64,000 nt of DNA from Anolis sagrei (taxonomy: Eukaryota > Chordata > Lepidosauria > Squamata > Anolidae). Positions 1 to 10,204 of this stretch are shown here, piece by piece. Each line of letters opens with the position of its first letter. Position 1 is the first letter of the stretch. The stretch is from the NCBI RefSeq assembly GCF_037176765.1, contig NC_090025.1:176622040-176686039 (forward strand). The letters are read 5' to 3'. Below the pieces are notes generated by a model that worked only from the letters and a program-made list of their open reading frames with translations, ran no database searches and was not told where the DNA came from. The position numbers were made by a program, and so were the translations under genes.

Positions 1-13
1 ATATATATATATA

Positions 14-75
14 GTAAGCCGCTCTGAGTCCCCTTCAGGGTGAGAAGGGCGGCATATAAATGTTGTAAATAAGTA
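14..75 (+). repeat. LINE 3' tail fragment (CR1/L2 group)
   Basis: A short tail of the form 'taagccgctctgagtcccc...gggcggcatataaat' followed by taaataa repeats. The same tail recurs near 30528 and 36011 and is related to the tail of the longer LINE copy ending at 53957. Bases 1-13 are a (TA)n run. Confidence 0.6.
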
Positions 76-770
76 AATAATCGGCTATTATCAATTAACT
101 ATTATTAACTAACAACTATTAACTATTATTTAGTTATTATAAGTAACTATTAATGTATTAGTGATTATTAATAACTATTAAATATCTATCAGTAATTGAC
201 TAATTATCTATTATTAATTGTTAACTATTAGTTACTATCGATTAATAATGAGCTACTGTTAATTAATTAGTTATTTAGTTATTATTAATTAGCTATTATT
301 AATTAAGAATATTACTAATTGACTAATTATCTACTAGTAAATGTTAACTACTATTAGTTACTATCAATTAATAATGAGCTATTGTTAATTAATTGGTTAA
401 TTAGTTATTATTAATTAATTAGCTATTATTAATTAAGAATATTACCAATTGACTAATTATCTACTATTAAATGTTAACTACTATTAGCTACTATCGATTA
501 ATAATGAGCTATTGTTAATTAATTAGTTATAATTAATTAAGAATATTACTAATTGACTAATTATCTACTATTAAATGTTAACTATCAATTAATAATGAGC
601 TATTGTTAATTAATTAGTTGTAATTAATTAAGAATATTACTAATTGACTAATTATCTACTATTAAATGTTAACTACTATTAGTTACTATCGATTAATAAT
701 GAGCTATTGTTAATTAATTAGTTATAATTAATTAATTAGCTATTATTAATTAACAAGAATATGAGCTCTT
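76..770. repeat. AT-rich tandem satellite
   Basis: Nearly pure A/T. A landmark 'attaataatgagct' recurs at 241, 367, 497, 588 and 692, giving spacings of 126, 130, 91 and 104 bases, so about five imperfect units. The remaining stretch to about 900 is AT-rich and shows nothing recognisable. Confidence 0.8.
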
Positions 771-919
771 AATATTTATTATAATAATTCTGAGATTTCT
801 AAGAATGAAGAATATTCAAATAATCTTAAGGAGCAATATGAATTCTATACAGTATAGAATCCATATTGAGTAATCAGTCCAATACACAGTGCACAGCATT
901 ATGGAAAAGCCTAGGACAG

Positions 920-1223
920 CCAATATGGCCGCCACGTCCTTAAACTACATTTCCCGACATGCTCCGCTCCCGCCTCTCTCTTAGGGACTCTCTAGGACAG
1001 CCTTTCGCCTTTCAAGAGAGCCGACCAAGATGGCCGCTGCGCCTCCAAACAACATTCCTCTTAGGGACTCCGGGCAAATTCTTCACCTCATTCCTTCCTG
1101 TTAGGGAGACCAAGTGGTTGAGCCGTGCTATGAAGCTAGAATGTGCTGTGTTCGGAATTGAGGGACGGCCCCTTACTGGAGGGATTCCCCGGACTGAGAG
1201 GGAAAGGGCGGGCGGGGGCGGCG
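920..1223 (+). promoter_or_regulatory. AMN1: AMN1 promoter and 5' UTR (CpG-rich)
   Basis: GC- and CpG-rich DNA directly upstream of the proposed AMN1 start. It has two YY1-like boxes, caatatggccgcc (921-933) and caagatggccgc (1026-1037), and a ZNF143-like box, actacatttcccgacatg (944-961). No TATA box is evident. These motifs are typical of TATA-less housekeeping promoters; the assignment is inference from motif and position. Confidence 0.6.
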
Positions 1224-1279
1224 ATGAGTTCCCTCGGCGAAGGCAGCAGGTGTGGGGCCGTCAGGTCCCTCTTAGACCA
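1224..1279 (+). CDS. AMN1: AMN1 coding exon 1
   Basis: AMN1 is the vertebrate homologue of yeast antagonist of mitotic exit network 1: a small protein of cysteine-type leucine-rich repeats related to FBXL proteins but lacking an F-box. Its vertebrate role is poorly known. This exon gives 18 codons plus two bases (MSSLGEGSRCGAVRSLLD, then CA) and ends at a consensus donor GTAAGT (1280-1285). The phase fits exon 2, whose first base completes a Gln codon. The 'SLLD' just before the junction resembles the '(S)QLLD' at the same place in mammalian AMN1. Start chosen: the only in-frame ATG in the CpG-rich block. With it the protein is about 264 residues against 258 in human. An alternative donor at 1250 (AG|GTGTGG) would also keep phase but is weaker. 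Confidence 0.72.
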
Positions 1280-1328
1280 GTAAGTGGTGGAAAGGAAGCC
1301 TTCTAGCTCACGTAGGGCGCATCTAGAG

Positions 1329-1462
1329 CAGGCCTGGGCAAGCTTGGGCCCTCCAGAGGTTTTGGACTTCAACTCCCACAATTCCTAACAGCCGGTAGGC
1401 TGTTAAGAATTGTGGGAGTTGAAGTCCAAAACCCCTGGAGGGCCCAAGCTTGCCCAGGCCTG
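1329..1462. mobile_element. Palindromic hAT MITE
   Basis: Near-perfect inverted repeat with ends caggcctgggcaagc / gcttgcccaggcctg, flanked by ATCTAGAG (1321-1328) and CTCTAGAT (1463-1470), an 8-bp target duplication matching at 6 of 8. It lies 50 bases into AMN1 intron 1. Confidence 0.85.
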
Positions 1463-1540
1463 CTCTAGATACATCAATTCATGCTGTCAACAACAGTGGC
1501 CAGCCAGGCCTACCTTCTCACATCATAATAACCCAAATTG

Positions 1541-1612
1541 TATTGGTAGGCTGTTGGGAATTATGGGAGTTGAAGTCCAAAACCCCTGGAGAGCCAAAAT
1601 TTGCCCAGACCT
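1541..1612 (+). mobile_element. Half copy of the palindromic hAT MITE
   Basis: One arm only: taggctgttgggaattatgg followed by the shared arm sequence and ending in tttgcccagacctg. Confidence 0.7.
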
Positions 1613-1717
1613 GTTTTCCCCCATTGTTTACAATGTATAAAATAGGCCTCCAGATTGACTTCACCGTCAACAAGACAGTATCTTGCCTTCTTAATCATAT
1701 TTTTTCCTCCTCTTTAG

Positions 1718-1850
1718 ATGCATTTACTGCTTAACAAGAAACATATCCAGATACGCTGCGGATATTAAGCCTTTGCCTCCCAACCTCAAAGATAAATTAA
1801 TTAAATCGCTCAGTGTCCGAGGACTGATCACGGATTCGAATATTAGTATG
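1718..1850 (+). CDS. AMN1: AMN1 coding exon 2
   Basis: Acceptor tttcctcctctttag ends at 1717 and donor gtaaag starts at 1851. One base completes the codon from exon 1, then 44 codons beginning [12 protein letters not shown] and containing [15 protein letters not shown] and ITDSNIS, which match the N-terminal segment of vertebrate AMN1. The exon ends on a codon boundary. Confidence 0.93.
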
Positions 1851-1961
1851 GTAAAGGTCGTTTTTGACTGCTTTTTTTGGTTATTGTTTGTTGTTGTTGT
1901 GTCTTATAAAATTGTCACATGATCATTATTAACATGCTCTATTATTAACATGCCCCAACAG

Positions 1962-2094
1962 ACTTCACTACCTCTGAGGATGCTTGCCATAGATGCAGGC
2001 GAAACGTCAGGAGAGAATGCCTCTAGACCATGGCCATACAGCCAGAAACAACCTACAACAACCCAGTGATTCCAGCCATGAAAGCCTTCGACAA
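1962..2094 (+). mobile_element. Penelope-like element (PLE) end fragment with hammerhead core
   Basis: Terminal part of the LTR-like repeat of a Penelope-like element, ending in '...atgaaagccttcgacaataca'. Contains a hammerhead-type core: CTGAGGA (1974-1980), stem II 1982-1987 with 1995-2000, and GAAACGTC (2001-2008). Confidence 0.8.
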
Positions 2095-2116
2095 TACATT
2101 GAACGTGCTCTATGTC

Positions 2117-2162
2117 AGGGGTCCTCAAACTTTGTAAGCCGAGGGCCGGTTCACAATCCCTC
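2117..2162 (+). mobile_element. hAT 5'-end fragment
   Basis: Begins caggggtcctcaaactttg, the same end as the hAT element at 54358; cut off by the next CR1 fragment. Confidence 0.55.
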
Positions 2163-2470
2163 ATAGAATCATAGAATCAAAGAGTTGGAAGAGACCTCAT
2201 GGGCCATCCAGTCCAACCCTCTGCCAAGAAGCAGGAATATTGCATTCAAATCACCCCTGACAGATGGCCATCCAGCCTCTGTTTAAAAGCTTCCAAAGAA
2301 GGAGCCTCCACCACACTCCGGGGCAGAGAGTTCCACTGCTGAACGGCTCTCACAGTCAGGAAGTTCTTCCTCATGTTCAGATGGAATCTTCTCTCTTGTA
2401 GTTTGAAGCCATTGTTCTGCGTCCTAGTCTCCAGGGAAGCAGACCATTGAGGGGCCAGACAATACATTTT
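2163..2470 (-). mobile_element. CR1 LINE 3' end
   Basis: Reverse-strand CR1 tail: starts with tcatagaatcatagaatc, the complement of the terminal attctatg octamers, and its complement encodes 'FHLNMRKNFLTVRAVQQWN', the last residues of the CR1 reverse transcriptase ORF. Confidence 0.88.
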
Positions 2471-2705
2471 GCTGGCGTCCTTGGAAATCTGCTGGAATTT
2501 TCTCGGTCTCCCACACTTTTTGAATGATTTGGTGGAGTTGTTGTGTCAGCTCAGGTCCTCCCTCTTTAAAGATTTAACCAGGGATCCTATCAGGTCTGCT
2601 GGCTTTGTTATTTTTTTGTTGGCTGATGGCATTACTGACATCTTCCAAGCTAGGCAGTGCTGCAAGCTCATCCCTGGTTTGTTGTTCCGGGATTTGTGAA
2701 AGAAC
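2471..2705 (-). mobile_element. Zinc-finger LINE, reverse fragment
   Basis: The complement matches the reverse transcriptase region at 3371-3545 of the forward copy that follows ('NKASGPDGIPAEIFKGGGPE' region). It therefore lies head to head with that copy. Confidence 0.8.
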
Positions 2706-2762
2706 CTCTTCAACCACATATCAGATTTGTAGTGCAAAAGATGAAAGAATAACACAATATTA

Positions 2763-3022
2763 GGAGCTCTCAGTGGTGCAATGGGTTAAACTCTTGTGCT
2801 GGCAGGACTGAAGACAGATAGGTTGCAGGTTCAAATCCGGGGAGAGCGCGGATGAGCTCTCTCTGTCAGCGCCAGCTTCCCATGTGGGGACATGAGAGAA
2901 GCCTCCCACAAGGATGGTAAAACATCAAAACATCAGGGCATCCTCTGGGAAACGTCCCTGCAGATGGCCAATTCTCTCACACCAGAAGCGACTTGCAGTT
3001 TCTCAAGACGTTCCTGACACGA
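2763..3022 (+). repeat. tRNA-derived SINE (second family)
   Basis: About 260 bp, starting ggagctctcagtggtgcaat, with box-B-like ggttcaaatcc, and ending tttctcaagacgttcctgac plus an A-run. It separates the two zinc-finger LINE pieces. Confidence 0.85.
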
Positions 3023-3027
3023 AAAAA

Positions 3028-5063
3028 AATTACAATATTTAAACTGAAGAACAATTTTAACCAAACATGGCAGAGAGACATCAACTGTGCTGCTAAGAAA
3101 AAGATATACGCCAGTGCAAAAGCTGAGGTCCAAAGAAGGACAAGAGAACTCAACAATATCTGGTGGACAACACCTGGCAGATACCCATGATGCTCAGGGA
3201 TTTTTCAAAGCCACAAAGGTGGACCAAGAACCATGGCATACATACTCTACGCTCATCAGATGGAACCAAACTCCTGAAGGACCAAAAATCAATTGCACAA
3301 CATTGGAAAGAACACTACCAAAGCCTCCAATGTGGCCGAAGAGGTCCTCTCACAAATCCCGCAACAACAAACCACGATGCCACCAACCAACAAAAAAATA
3401 ACAAAGCCAGCGGACCTGATGGGATCCCTGCTGAAATCTTTAAAGGGGGAGGACCTGAGGTGACACACCAACTCCACCAGCTCATAGAAAAAGTGTGGGT
3501 GCCCGAGAAAATCCCAACAGATTTCGAGGATGCCACCATCATCACCCTCTACAAAAAAGGGGACAAGAATCCTTGCAAACCGCCTTCTGCCCCTCTCAGA
3601 AGACACCCTCCCAGAATCCCAGAATGGCCCTCCAGAGGAACAGTGGACATGATCTTCACTGCACGACAGCTCCAAGAAAAATGCAGGGAACAAAAACAAC
3701 CTCTGTACATGGCATTCATTGACCTTGCAAAGGCATTCAACACAGTGAATCGCAGCGCTCTCTGGACCATCCTCCAGAAATCGGGTGCCCTAACAAATTT
3801 GTGAACATCCTGCAGCTCCTCCATGATGACATGATGGCAACAGTTTTGGACAGCAGTGGCTCCCAAAACGACCCATTTAAGGTGGAATCAGGTGTCAAAC
3901 AGGGATGGGTTATCGCCCCAACTTTATTCTCCATCTTCATCGCTATGATACTTAACCTTGTTGATAGGAAGCTTCCCAGCGGAGTGGAAATCATCTATCA
4001 GACAGATAGCAAACTGTTTAACCTCAGCAGACTGAAAGCCAAAACAAAGGTTGCAACAACATCTGTTATAGAACTCCAGTATGCTGATGACAACGTCATC
4101 TGTGCACATTCAGAAGAAGATCTACAAGCCACTCTAAATACCTTCGCAGAAGCATACAAGAAACTCGGGCTGTCTTTGAACATTGAGAAAACCAAAGTGC
4201 TGTTCCAGCAGTCACCAGCCAACCGCTCTCCAATGCCAGAGATAGAGCTTAATGGTGTTGATCATTTCCGCTACCTTGGCAGCCACCTCTCCACCAAAGT
4301 CAACATCGACACCGAAATACAACATCACCTGAGCTCTGCGAGTGCAGCATTTTTCCGAATGAAGCAAAGAGTGTTTGAGGACATTGACATCCGTAGGGAT
4401 ACCAAGGTGCTTGTCTATAAAACTATTGTCCTCCCAACCCTGCTGTATGCCTGTGAAACGTCTACAGACGTCACATGCAACTCCTGGAACGATTCCATCA
4501 GCGTTGCCTCCGGAAAATCCTGCAAATCTCTTGAGAAGACAGGTGGACAAATGTCAGTGTGCTTGAAGAAGCAAAGACCACCAGCACTGAAGCGATGGTC
4601 CTCCGCCATCAACTCCGCTGGACTGGCTATGTTGTCCGGATGCCCGACCACCGTCTCCCAAAGCAGTTGCTCTACTCCGAATTCAAGAATGGAAAACGGA
4701 ATGTTGGTGGACAGGAAAAGAGATTTAAAGATGGGCTGAAAGCCAACCTCAAAAACTCGCATAGACACTGAGAACTGGGAAGCCCTAGCCCTTAAGCACT
4801 CCAGTTGGAGGTCAGCTGTGACCAGCAGTGCTGCAGAATTTAAAGAGGCACGGATGGAGGGTGAAAGAGAGAAACGTGCCAAGAGGAAGGCACATCAAGC
4901 TAACCCCGACCGAGACTGCCTTCCACCTGGAAACCAATGTCCTCACTGCGGAAGAAGATGCAGATCAAGAATAGGGCTCCACAGTCACCTACAGACCCAC
5001 CGCCAGGACACCGAACTTGGAGGACCATCAGCCTTGGACTATGAGGGATCACCTAAGTAATTA
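3028..5063 (+). mobile_element. Non-LTR LINE: RT plus C-terminal C2H2 finger
   Basis: A 5'-truncated LINE ORF spread over several frames. Visible reverse transcriptase signs in order: 'ASGPDGIPAEIF' (about 3400-3440), motif A 'FIDLAKAFNTV' (about 3717-3750), motif B 'VKQGWVIAPTLFSIF' (about 3894-3938), motif C 'YADD' (about 4080-4091), then 'FRYLGSHLS'. Downstream are 'HQLRWTGYVVRMPDHRLPKQ' and a C2H2 finger, CPHC to HSHLQTH, at about 4938-5000. This layout is known from I/RTE-like LINEs of vertebrates and invertebrates; I cannot fix the clade. It lies in AMN1 intron 2 and is clearly not a host gene. The frame changes between 3804 and 4771 show it is inactive. Confidence 0.85.
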
Positions 5064-5064
5064 G

Positions 5065-5360
5065 GATTGGTGTTGTTGAGTAACTTCAAGTTGTTTTGAG
5101 AGGGAATGCCATGTCTCGAAGTGTGCTAAATGGAGCAAGTGACCCAGAGCATGCTGGCTCCATGATTGCTACAGCCTTGACCACAAAGTACACAGTGATT
5201 GATAAGCAGGGTACATGATTGCTCCACACCTACTGATAAGCAGGGTCCAAAGCTAAAATGCTTAGTTACAACATACTTAGTGATACATAATGATTAACCA
5301 CAGGATACAGACTTTGGAACATGATTGCTAAATGTATGCTTGCCTAAGGGTATATAAGCC
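5065..5360 (+). mobile_element. LTR fragment (U3 part)
   Basis: Resembles the complement of the LTR near 19.3-19.8 kb: shared 'gagaggg.atgccatgt', repeated acatgattgct blocks and a TATA-like gggtatataagc at the right edge. A broken fossil that is directly followed by SINE sequence. Confidence 0.6.
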
Positions 5361-5572
5361 CCAGCTTCTGCCAGCCTAGCAGTTCAAAAACATGCGAATG
5401 TGAGTAGATCAGTACGTACTGCTCTGGTGGGAAGGTAACAGCACCCCATGCAGTTATTCTGGCCACATGACCTTGGAGGTGTTGACGGACAATGCCGGCT
5501 CTTTGGCTTAGAAATGGAGATGAGCACCAACCCCCAGAGTCAGACACGACTGTACTTAATGTCAGATGACAA
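5361..5572 (+). repeat. Sauria SINE, 3' portion
   Basis: Begins inside the element at cccagcttctgcc and runs to the Bov-B-like tail ccagagtcagacacgactg. The tRNA-like head is missing and is replaced by LTR sequence. Confidence 0.85.
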
Positions 5573-5765
5573 TTTTGTTCAACATTCACAGCAGTTCAGA
5601 GTTTTATTTACATTGTTGGTCTTGTTGAAGTAATATTGTAATTTCAATTCTTGACACTCTTTTTTTTTTTACATATTCTTTTTTTACGTGTTCTGCTAAT
5701 TTCATAAATAATTCCAAGTCAGTTCAAGTGAGCCATATGAAATCAACAAGCTTATATATAACCTG

Positions 5766-5828
5766 TAACATCAGGAGAGAATGCTTTTAGAACATGGCTA
5801 TGCAGCCCGAAAAACCTACAACAACCCA
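5766..5828 (+). mobile_element. PLE terminal scrap
   Basis: Matches the segment after the hammerhead core: acatcaggagagaatgc to aaaacctacaacaaccca. Confidence 0.7.
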
Positions 5829-6387
5829 TCTCCTGTAATGTTTTGGATGAACTGCGGATTTATAGCAGTATTCAAATCTTAGTGTGGATCAGGTTCTTAG
5901 CAGCCTAAAGACTATTAAAGTTATTTTCTCAGCTTTCAGGTCTATTTATCATGCTAAATTTGTTAAAATAGCCAAGCATGGATAAATCTTCAATATAGCT
6001 GATTGCTTGAGGCAATACAAAATGGTCAGCTTGAAATAAAAGCAGAACTGTGTTCATTGGTCCCTTGAATCGCTTTGACCTACTGATGAATGTTTCAATA
6101 ACAAGTAGATATAATCAATGCAAAATTTAACAGTTGAGGGAACATTTTGAGATGATTGGTCCAAGGTTAAAGCTGAAATGAGATATATTTTGCAAATATT
6201 CCATCCCAATTTTCTCACAAAAGCCTCCTTGATGTCTTACTAAATATTGGCTAGTGCAGTGGAAACAATTGCGGATTATCATTTTGTAACAAAATGGATG
6301 GATAAGCATTTTATAGAAAACAAGAAATTATTTCAAAAAGTAGCCAAGTTAATCTGCTGAAGTATAAAAAAGGCAAACATCTAATAC
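5829..6387. other. AMN1 intron 2, nothing recognised
   Basis: AT-rich intronic DNA without a conserved reading frame or a repeat that I recognise. Confidence 0.5.
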
Positions 6388-6504
6388 AATCATAGAGTCA
6401 TGGTGCTGGAAAAGGCCACAAAGGCCATCCAGTCCAACCCCCTACCATGCAAGAACACCCAGTCAAAGCGCTCCTGACAGATGGCCACCCAGCCTCTGTT
6501 TAAT
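6388..6504 (-). mobile_element. CR1 3' end
   Basis: acaatcatagagtcatggtg then the conserved 'ggccatccagtccaacccc' and 'gacagatggccacccagcc'. Confidence 0.8.
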
Positions 6505-6709
6505 GGAAATAATATGAGAAGTATCTAATGAAACAAAAGGCATCCTTGGATGCATTTTGGAGGAAGGATTCAGTTTGTCTTTATAAAGTTCTACATATCT
6601 TTTGTTTATTGGTGAAAGGCTTTACTGTCAGATTCGTTTCACATGCGAATATTGTAAGTTTTGAATAGAAATAATTTCTGATTTTTGTGTGTCATAACAT
6701 ATCTCTACT

Positions 6710-6835
6710 TTGTCGAAGGCTTTCATGGCCAGAATCACTAGGTTGCTGTGAGTTTTTCAGGCTGTATGGCCATGTTCAGCAGCATTTTCTTCAAACATTT
6801 CGCATCTGTGGCTGGCACCTTCAGTATAGCCTATA
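6710..6835 (-). mobile_element. Degenerate PLE end
   Basis: tttgtcgaaggctttcatgg to gtatggccatgttc, then a decayed hammerhead region. Confidence 0.65.
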
Positions 6836-7021
6836 GCACCTGCTTTTTTGGTGGTCTGTCATCTAAGTACTAACCAGGGCGACTCCAAGGTCAGATGGGA
6901 TATGGTGCCTTCAGTGTATTGGATAGCAATCCCCATTTTCCTAGCCAGCTGAGAATGTACAGGGTAAGAGGAAGAGTGCTGTGTTGTACCATGTTAATTG
7001 TGAGCCATTTTTACGTTTTAG

Positions 7022-7166
7022 ATTCTGCACCCTGCAGTGGAGGCTCTGGACCTTCGGGATTGTGATATCTCAGATAATGCTCTTCTACAGCTTTGTAACT
7101 GCAAGCAACTTAAAAAAATAAATGTTAATGTTTGGAAAGATAAAAGACTGGCTGTTACCTCAGAAG
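7022..7166 (+). CDS. AMN1: AMN1 coding exon 3
   Basis: Acceptor tttttacgttttag, donor gtaagt at 7167. Encodes 48 codons plus one base: [20 protein letters not shown], then [16 protein letters not shown] and TSE. This is the first leucine-rich repeat block; '[10 protein letters not shown]' matches 'LDLRSCDISD' of mammalian AMN1. Confidence 0.95.
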
Positions 7167-7385
7167 GTAAGTTTTTTATGTGATGTTTATTTAAAACAGC
7201 ACAGACAGAATAAAAGGGGTTTTTTTCAGAGTTTTATTTTAAGTTATGTTACAAAATCATTGCTTAATACAGGTAAACTAAATATCCCAAGTTTCTCTGT
7301 TGTGCTCCAAAGACTGTACATGTGATCTTTCTTCATGGTTTTGAGCATTTTCATGTAACGAAGTTGCCCCCCATGTTCCCTATAC

Positions 7386-7569
7386 CAGGGCTTCTTAAAC
7401 TCCGGGTCCGGGATCACAAAAAGGTTTTCTTAAGATCACCTAGTGGCTGCTTTAGACTTTTACACAAATCTGTTGCAAATGCTTCTTTATTATCAACACT
7501 TTTTGGAGGGGATTCCATTTTTATTAATAATTTCCAAATATTTTTTCCATAAAGTATGGTAGAATACCT
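7386..7569 (+). mobile_element. Possible hAT end fragment
   Basis: Opens ccagggcttcttaaactccg, which resembles hAT termini such as that at 54358. The rest is unassigned. Confidence 0.35.
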
Positions 7570-7800
7570 TACCTGTCCAAATGTATCTATGAACCTACAA
7601 GAGCTTTAAGAACAGCTGGGGAGACCCTGCTCTCTGTCCCAACCTTTTCCCAAGCATGATTGGTTGAGACAAGAAACAGGGCCTTCTCAGTGGTAACCCC
7701 TTGGCTGCAGAACTCCCTTCCCAGTGACATCAACCAGGCCCCATTCCTTCCGGTTTTTGGAGCGAAACTTCAGACCTGGCTTTTTACGCAGAGGGGAGGA
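7570..7800 (+). mobile_element. L2/CR1-group LINE 3' fragment
   Basis: Decayed match to the C-terminal ORF region seen at 53300-53560 ('gggccttctcagtggtaacccc', 'tggctgcagaactcccttccc'). Confidence 0.65.
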
Positions 7801-9149
7801 GATGGAGAGGATTGACCCAGGCAGGGCCAATCAGCTGTTGAAAGGCAGCTCTCCTGGGAGGAGGTGAACCCCAGGAAGTCTGTTCCCCCCCCTCCCCTCC
7901 TGGGGAATGCAAATAAGTCTTTGATTGTTTCAATTGTTCTAATGTTGAGTGAGGAGGAAGTTTCCTGGGAGAGGTGAGGGTCAGGTGCCTTGACACAAAA
8001 AGTTGATGATTGTCTTCAATCAAATCTTGGGTGACAGACAAAGGGATCTGGTATGTGTGTACATTTGGAGTTCCTGTTTCCGTGGTCAGTTCAATGGAAG
8101 TGATCAGCTGGCATTTATCTGATCTTGCAGAGGAAACTGCTTGTTGACCAGCATGTGTACACAATGGACCTTGATTGTTACCTTTTGTTTTGTGAGTTGC
8201 CCATTCCAGATGTCTCAGGAAATTCCACAGCAAGGTCAGCAAGGGGCAATGACCTCTGTGGCTGGCTTTGTGCAGAAATCCTATTTAATTCATACATGTC
8301 ATAAACTAAGATATAGAGAGGAAAGGGTACAGCAGATCATATTAGTAATATTTCATTAAAGAAGTTAAAAACATTGTGTTTATTTTTGTTTAGCTTTCCT
8401 CACATGTGCAGATAGGGGTAGGTACCCCTATCTGGGGTAGGTAACTCATACCAAAGTACATCAAAATGGCTGGTTGGACATGAAAAGCAGTGTCAAGAAA
8501 ACTGTTTTAAATTTAAATTTTAAATATAGGATTTTTGGGGGGCGAGATATGTGGGAAAAGACAGGGTAGGGGATAAAAGTATGTAAAAATGGACACATTG
8601 GAGGGAGAATGAATACATTTAATAATTGGGTTTGCTGCAGGAAGGATTCGCAGCTGCAGACTCCGTTTGTATGTTTGCTGGTATGAATCAGTACATTTCT
8701 ATGGACTTTTAATAAAAATATATAAAGGGTTGAAAAGTGGGCATTGAGGGACATTGCCTCACTGAGCGGGAAAGGGGAAATCATTTTATTTCTTTTTTTA
8801 TTGAATGTTCTTGGTGGACTATAAATCTTTTTGGATGAGGAGTACTGTGTTTAACAGCATTGGTACTGTCTACCTGTGGAGTCTGGATATTTTCCCTTTC
8901 ATAAACCAGTGCAGATGACTATGTTTTCATGCCATTTACAAACATTTTTAGGTAGATGAATGTGAAGTGGGTTTTTTTTGTCAACAGTTACATTGATACT
9001 GAGTTTACTCTTAAGGAGTGGGAATTGTTTTACTACTGTCACATTGATTTTAGGTGGACATATATAAAAAACATAAGGCAATCTCTTTAAAACCTCTTTA
9101 AAATGTTGTGAACTGCAAATTGCCAAACCACACTCTGTTATGATGTCTG
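7801..9149. other. AMN1 intron 3, no feature recognised
   Basis: No conserved ORF. 7801-7980 may be the decayed 3' UTR of the preceding LINE. Confidence 0.45.
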
Positions 9150-9333
9150 GGAGAAAACAGATGAGCTCCCTCTGTCAGCTCCAGGTCCCCATGCAGGGAC
9201 ATGAGAGAAGCCTCCCACAGGGATGATAAAACGTCAAAACATCCCGGCGTCCCCTGAGAAACATTCTTGAAGATAGCCAATTCTCTCACACCAGAAGCAA
9301 CTTTCAAGTCATTTTTCAAGTCGCTCCTGGAAA
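9150..9333 (+). repeat. tRNA-derived SINE (second family), 5'-truncated
   Basis: cagatgagctccctctgtc to tttttcaagtcgctcctgg. Confidence 0.8.
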
Positions 9334-9945
9334 AGAAAATATGCAAAGTGACCTTGTAGCACCTTAGAAATTGAGCGAAAGCGTAGTTGGTAGCATATGC
9401 TTTTGTAGACTAATATGATGTATTAGCAAACCCCAGTTCAGAAAAACAAATTCTTAGTTGATTAAGGCAACTTTATGCAGAAAACAGAGATAACCACAGC
9501 ACACAGTTTTGCCAAGCCTTACTCCTTCTCCCTTATATCAGCTTTCTCACAGGAATGACCTTGGCGGCTCAGGCTTGGTTTTCCTCTCCCACACAGCTGC
9601 TCATTATCCCAAACAGAGAATAAAAAACAGTCTCTCTTCCCAGCATCACCAGTTGTGTAGTACATCTCATCAACTAGTGTTAGGAAGCGAATACAAAAGC
9701 ATGACAAACCAGCATGGTAGGACCTGTGATCCTAAATAACTAAGGCGGTTGCGGATACATTCCAGTTATTCTGTTTTTCTTTCAAATCTTCCTTTTAAAG
9801 GGTTATTTGCTTGTTTGGTTCAAAGATAGATGTTCTGAGGTCAGAAGAAAATCCCAGGAAGATTTAAATGTTTTCTTCAACTAACTTTTGTGAATTCCCA
9901 TTGCTAATATCTGCTTTATTTCACTTTAATCTCTATTATGAGAGT

Positions 9946-10204
9946 TTACACAATGGGTTAAATTCTTGTGCCGGCAGGATTGAAGACCTACAGGTCGGAG
10001 GTTCAAAGCTGGGAGAGTGCAGATGAGCTCTGTTTATCGGCTCCAATTCCCCATGTGGGAACATGAGAGAAGCCTCCCAAAAAGAGGGTAAAACATCAAA
10101 ATACCTGGGTGTCCTCTGGGCAATGTCCTTGCAGATGGCCAATTCTCTCACACCAGAAGCGACTTCACTAAAGTTTCTCAAGTTGCTCTTGACACTAAAA
10201 AAAA
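9946..10204 (+). repeat. tRNA-derived SINE (second family)
   Basis: cacaatgggttaaattcttg to tctcaagttgctcttgacac plus an A-run. Confidence 0.82.

Noticed and set aside
241-720. Regularly spaced repeats as a CRISPR-like array
   Set aside because: Unit spacing varies between 91 and 130, the spacers are not unique, and the organism is a vertebrate; it is an AT-rich satellite.
959-1306. 115-residue frame across the AMN1 promoter
   Set aside because: It is out of frame with exon 2 and has no recognisable homology; the frame starting at 1224 fits the splice phase.
1329-1462. Strong hairpin as a possible ncRNA precursor or terminator
   Set aside because: TIRs, 8-bp flanks and many copies identify it as a hAT MITE.
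3163-4739. Frames of 213 and 312 residues that could be taken for a host gene
   Set aside because: Reverse transcriptase motifs and frame changes show a dead LINE.
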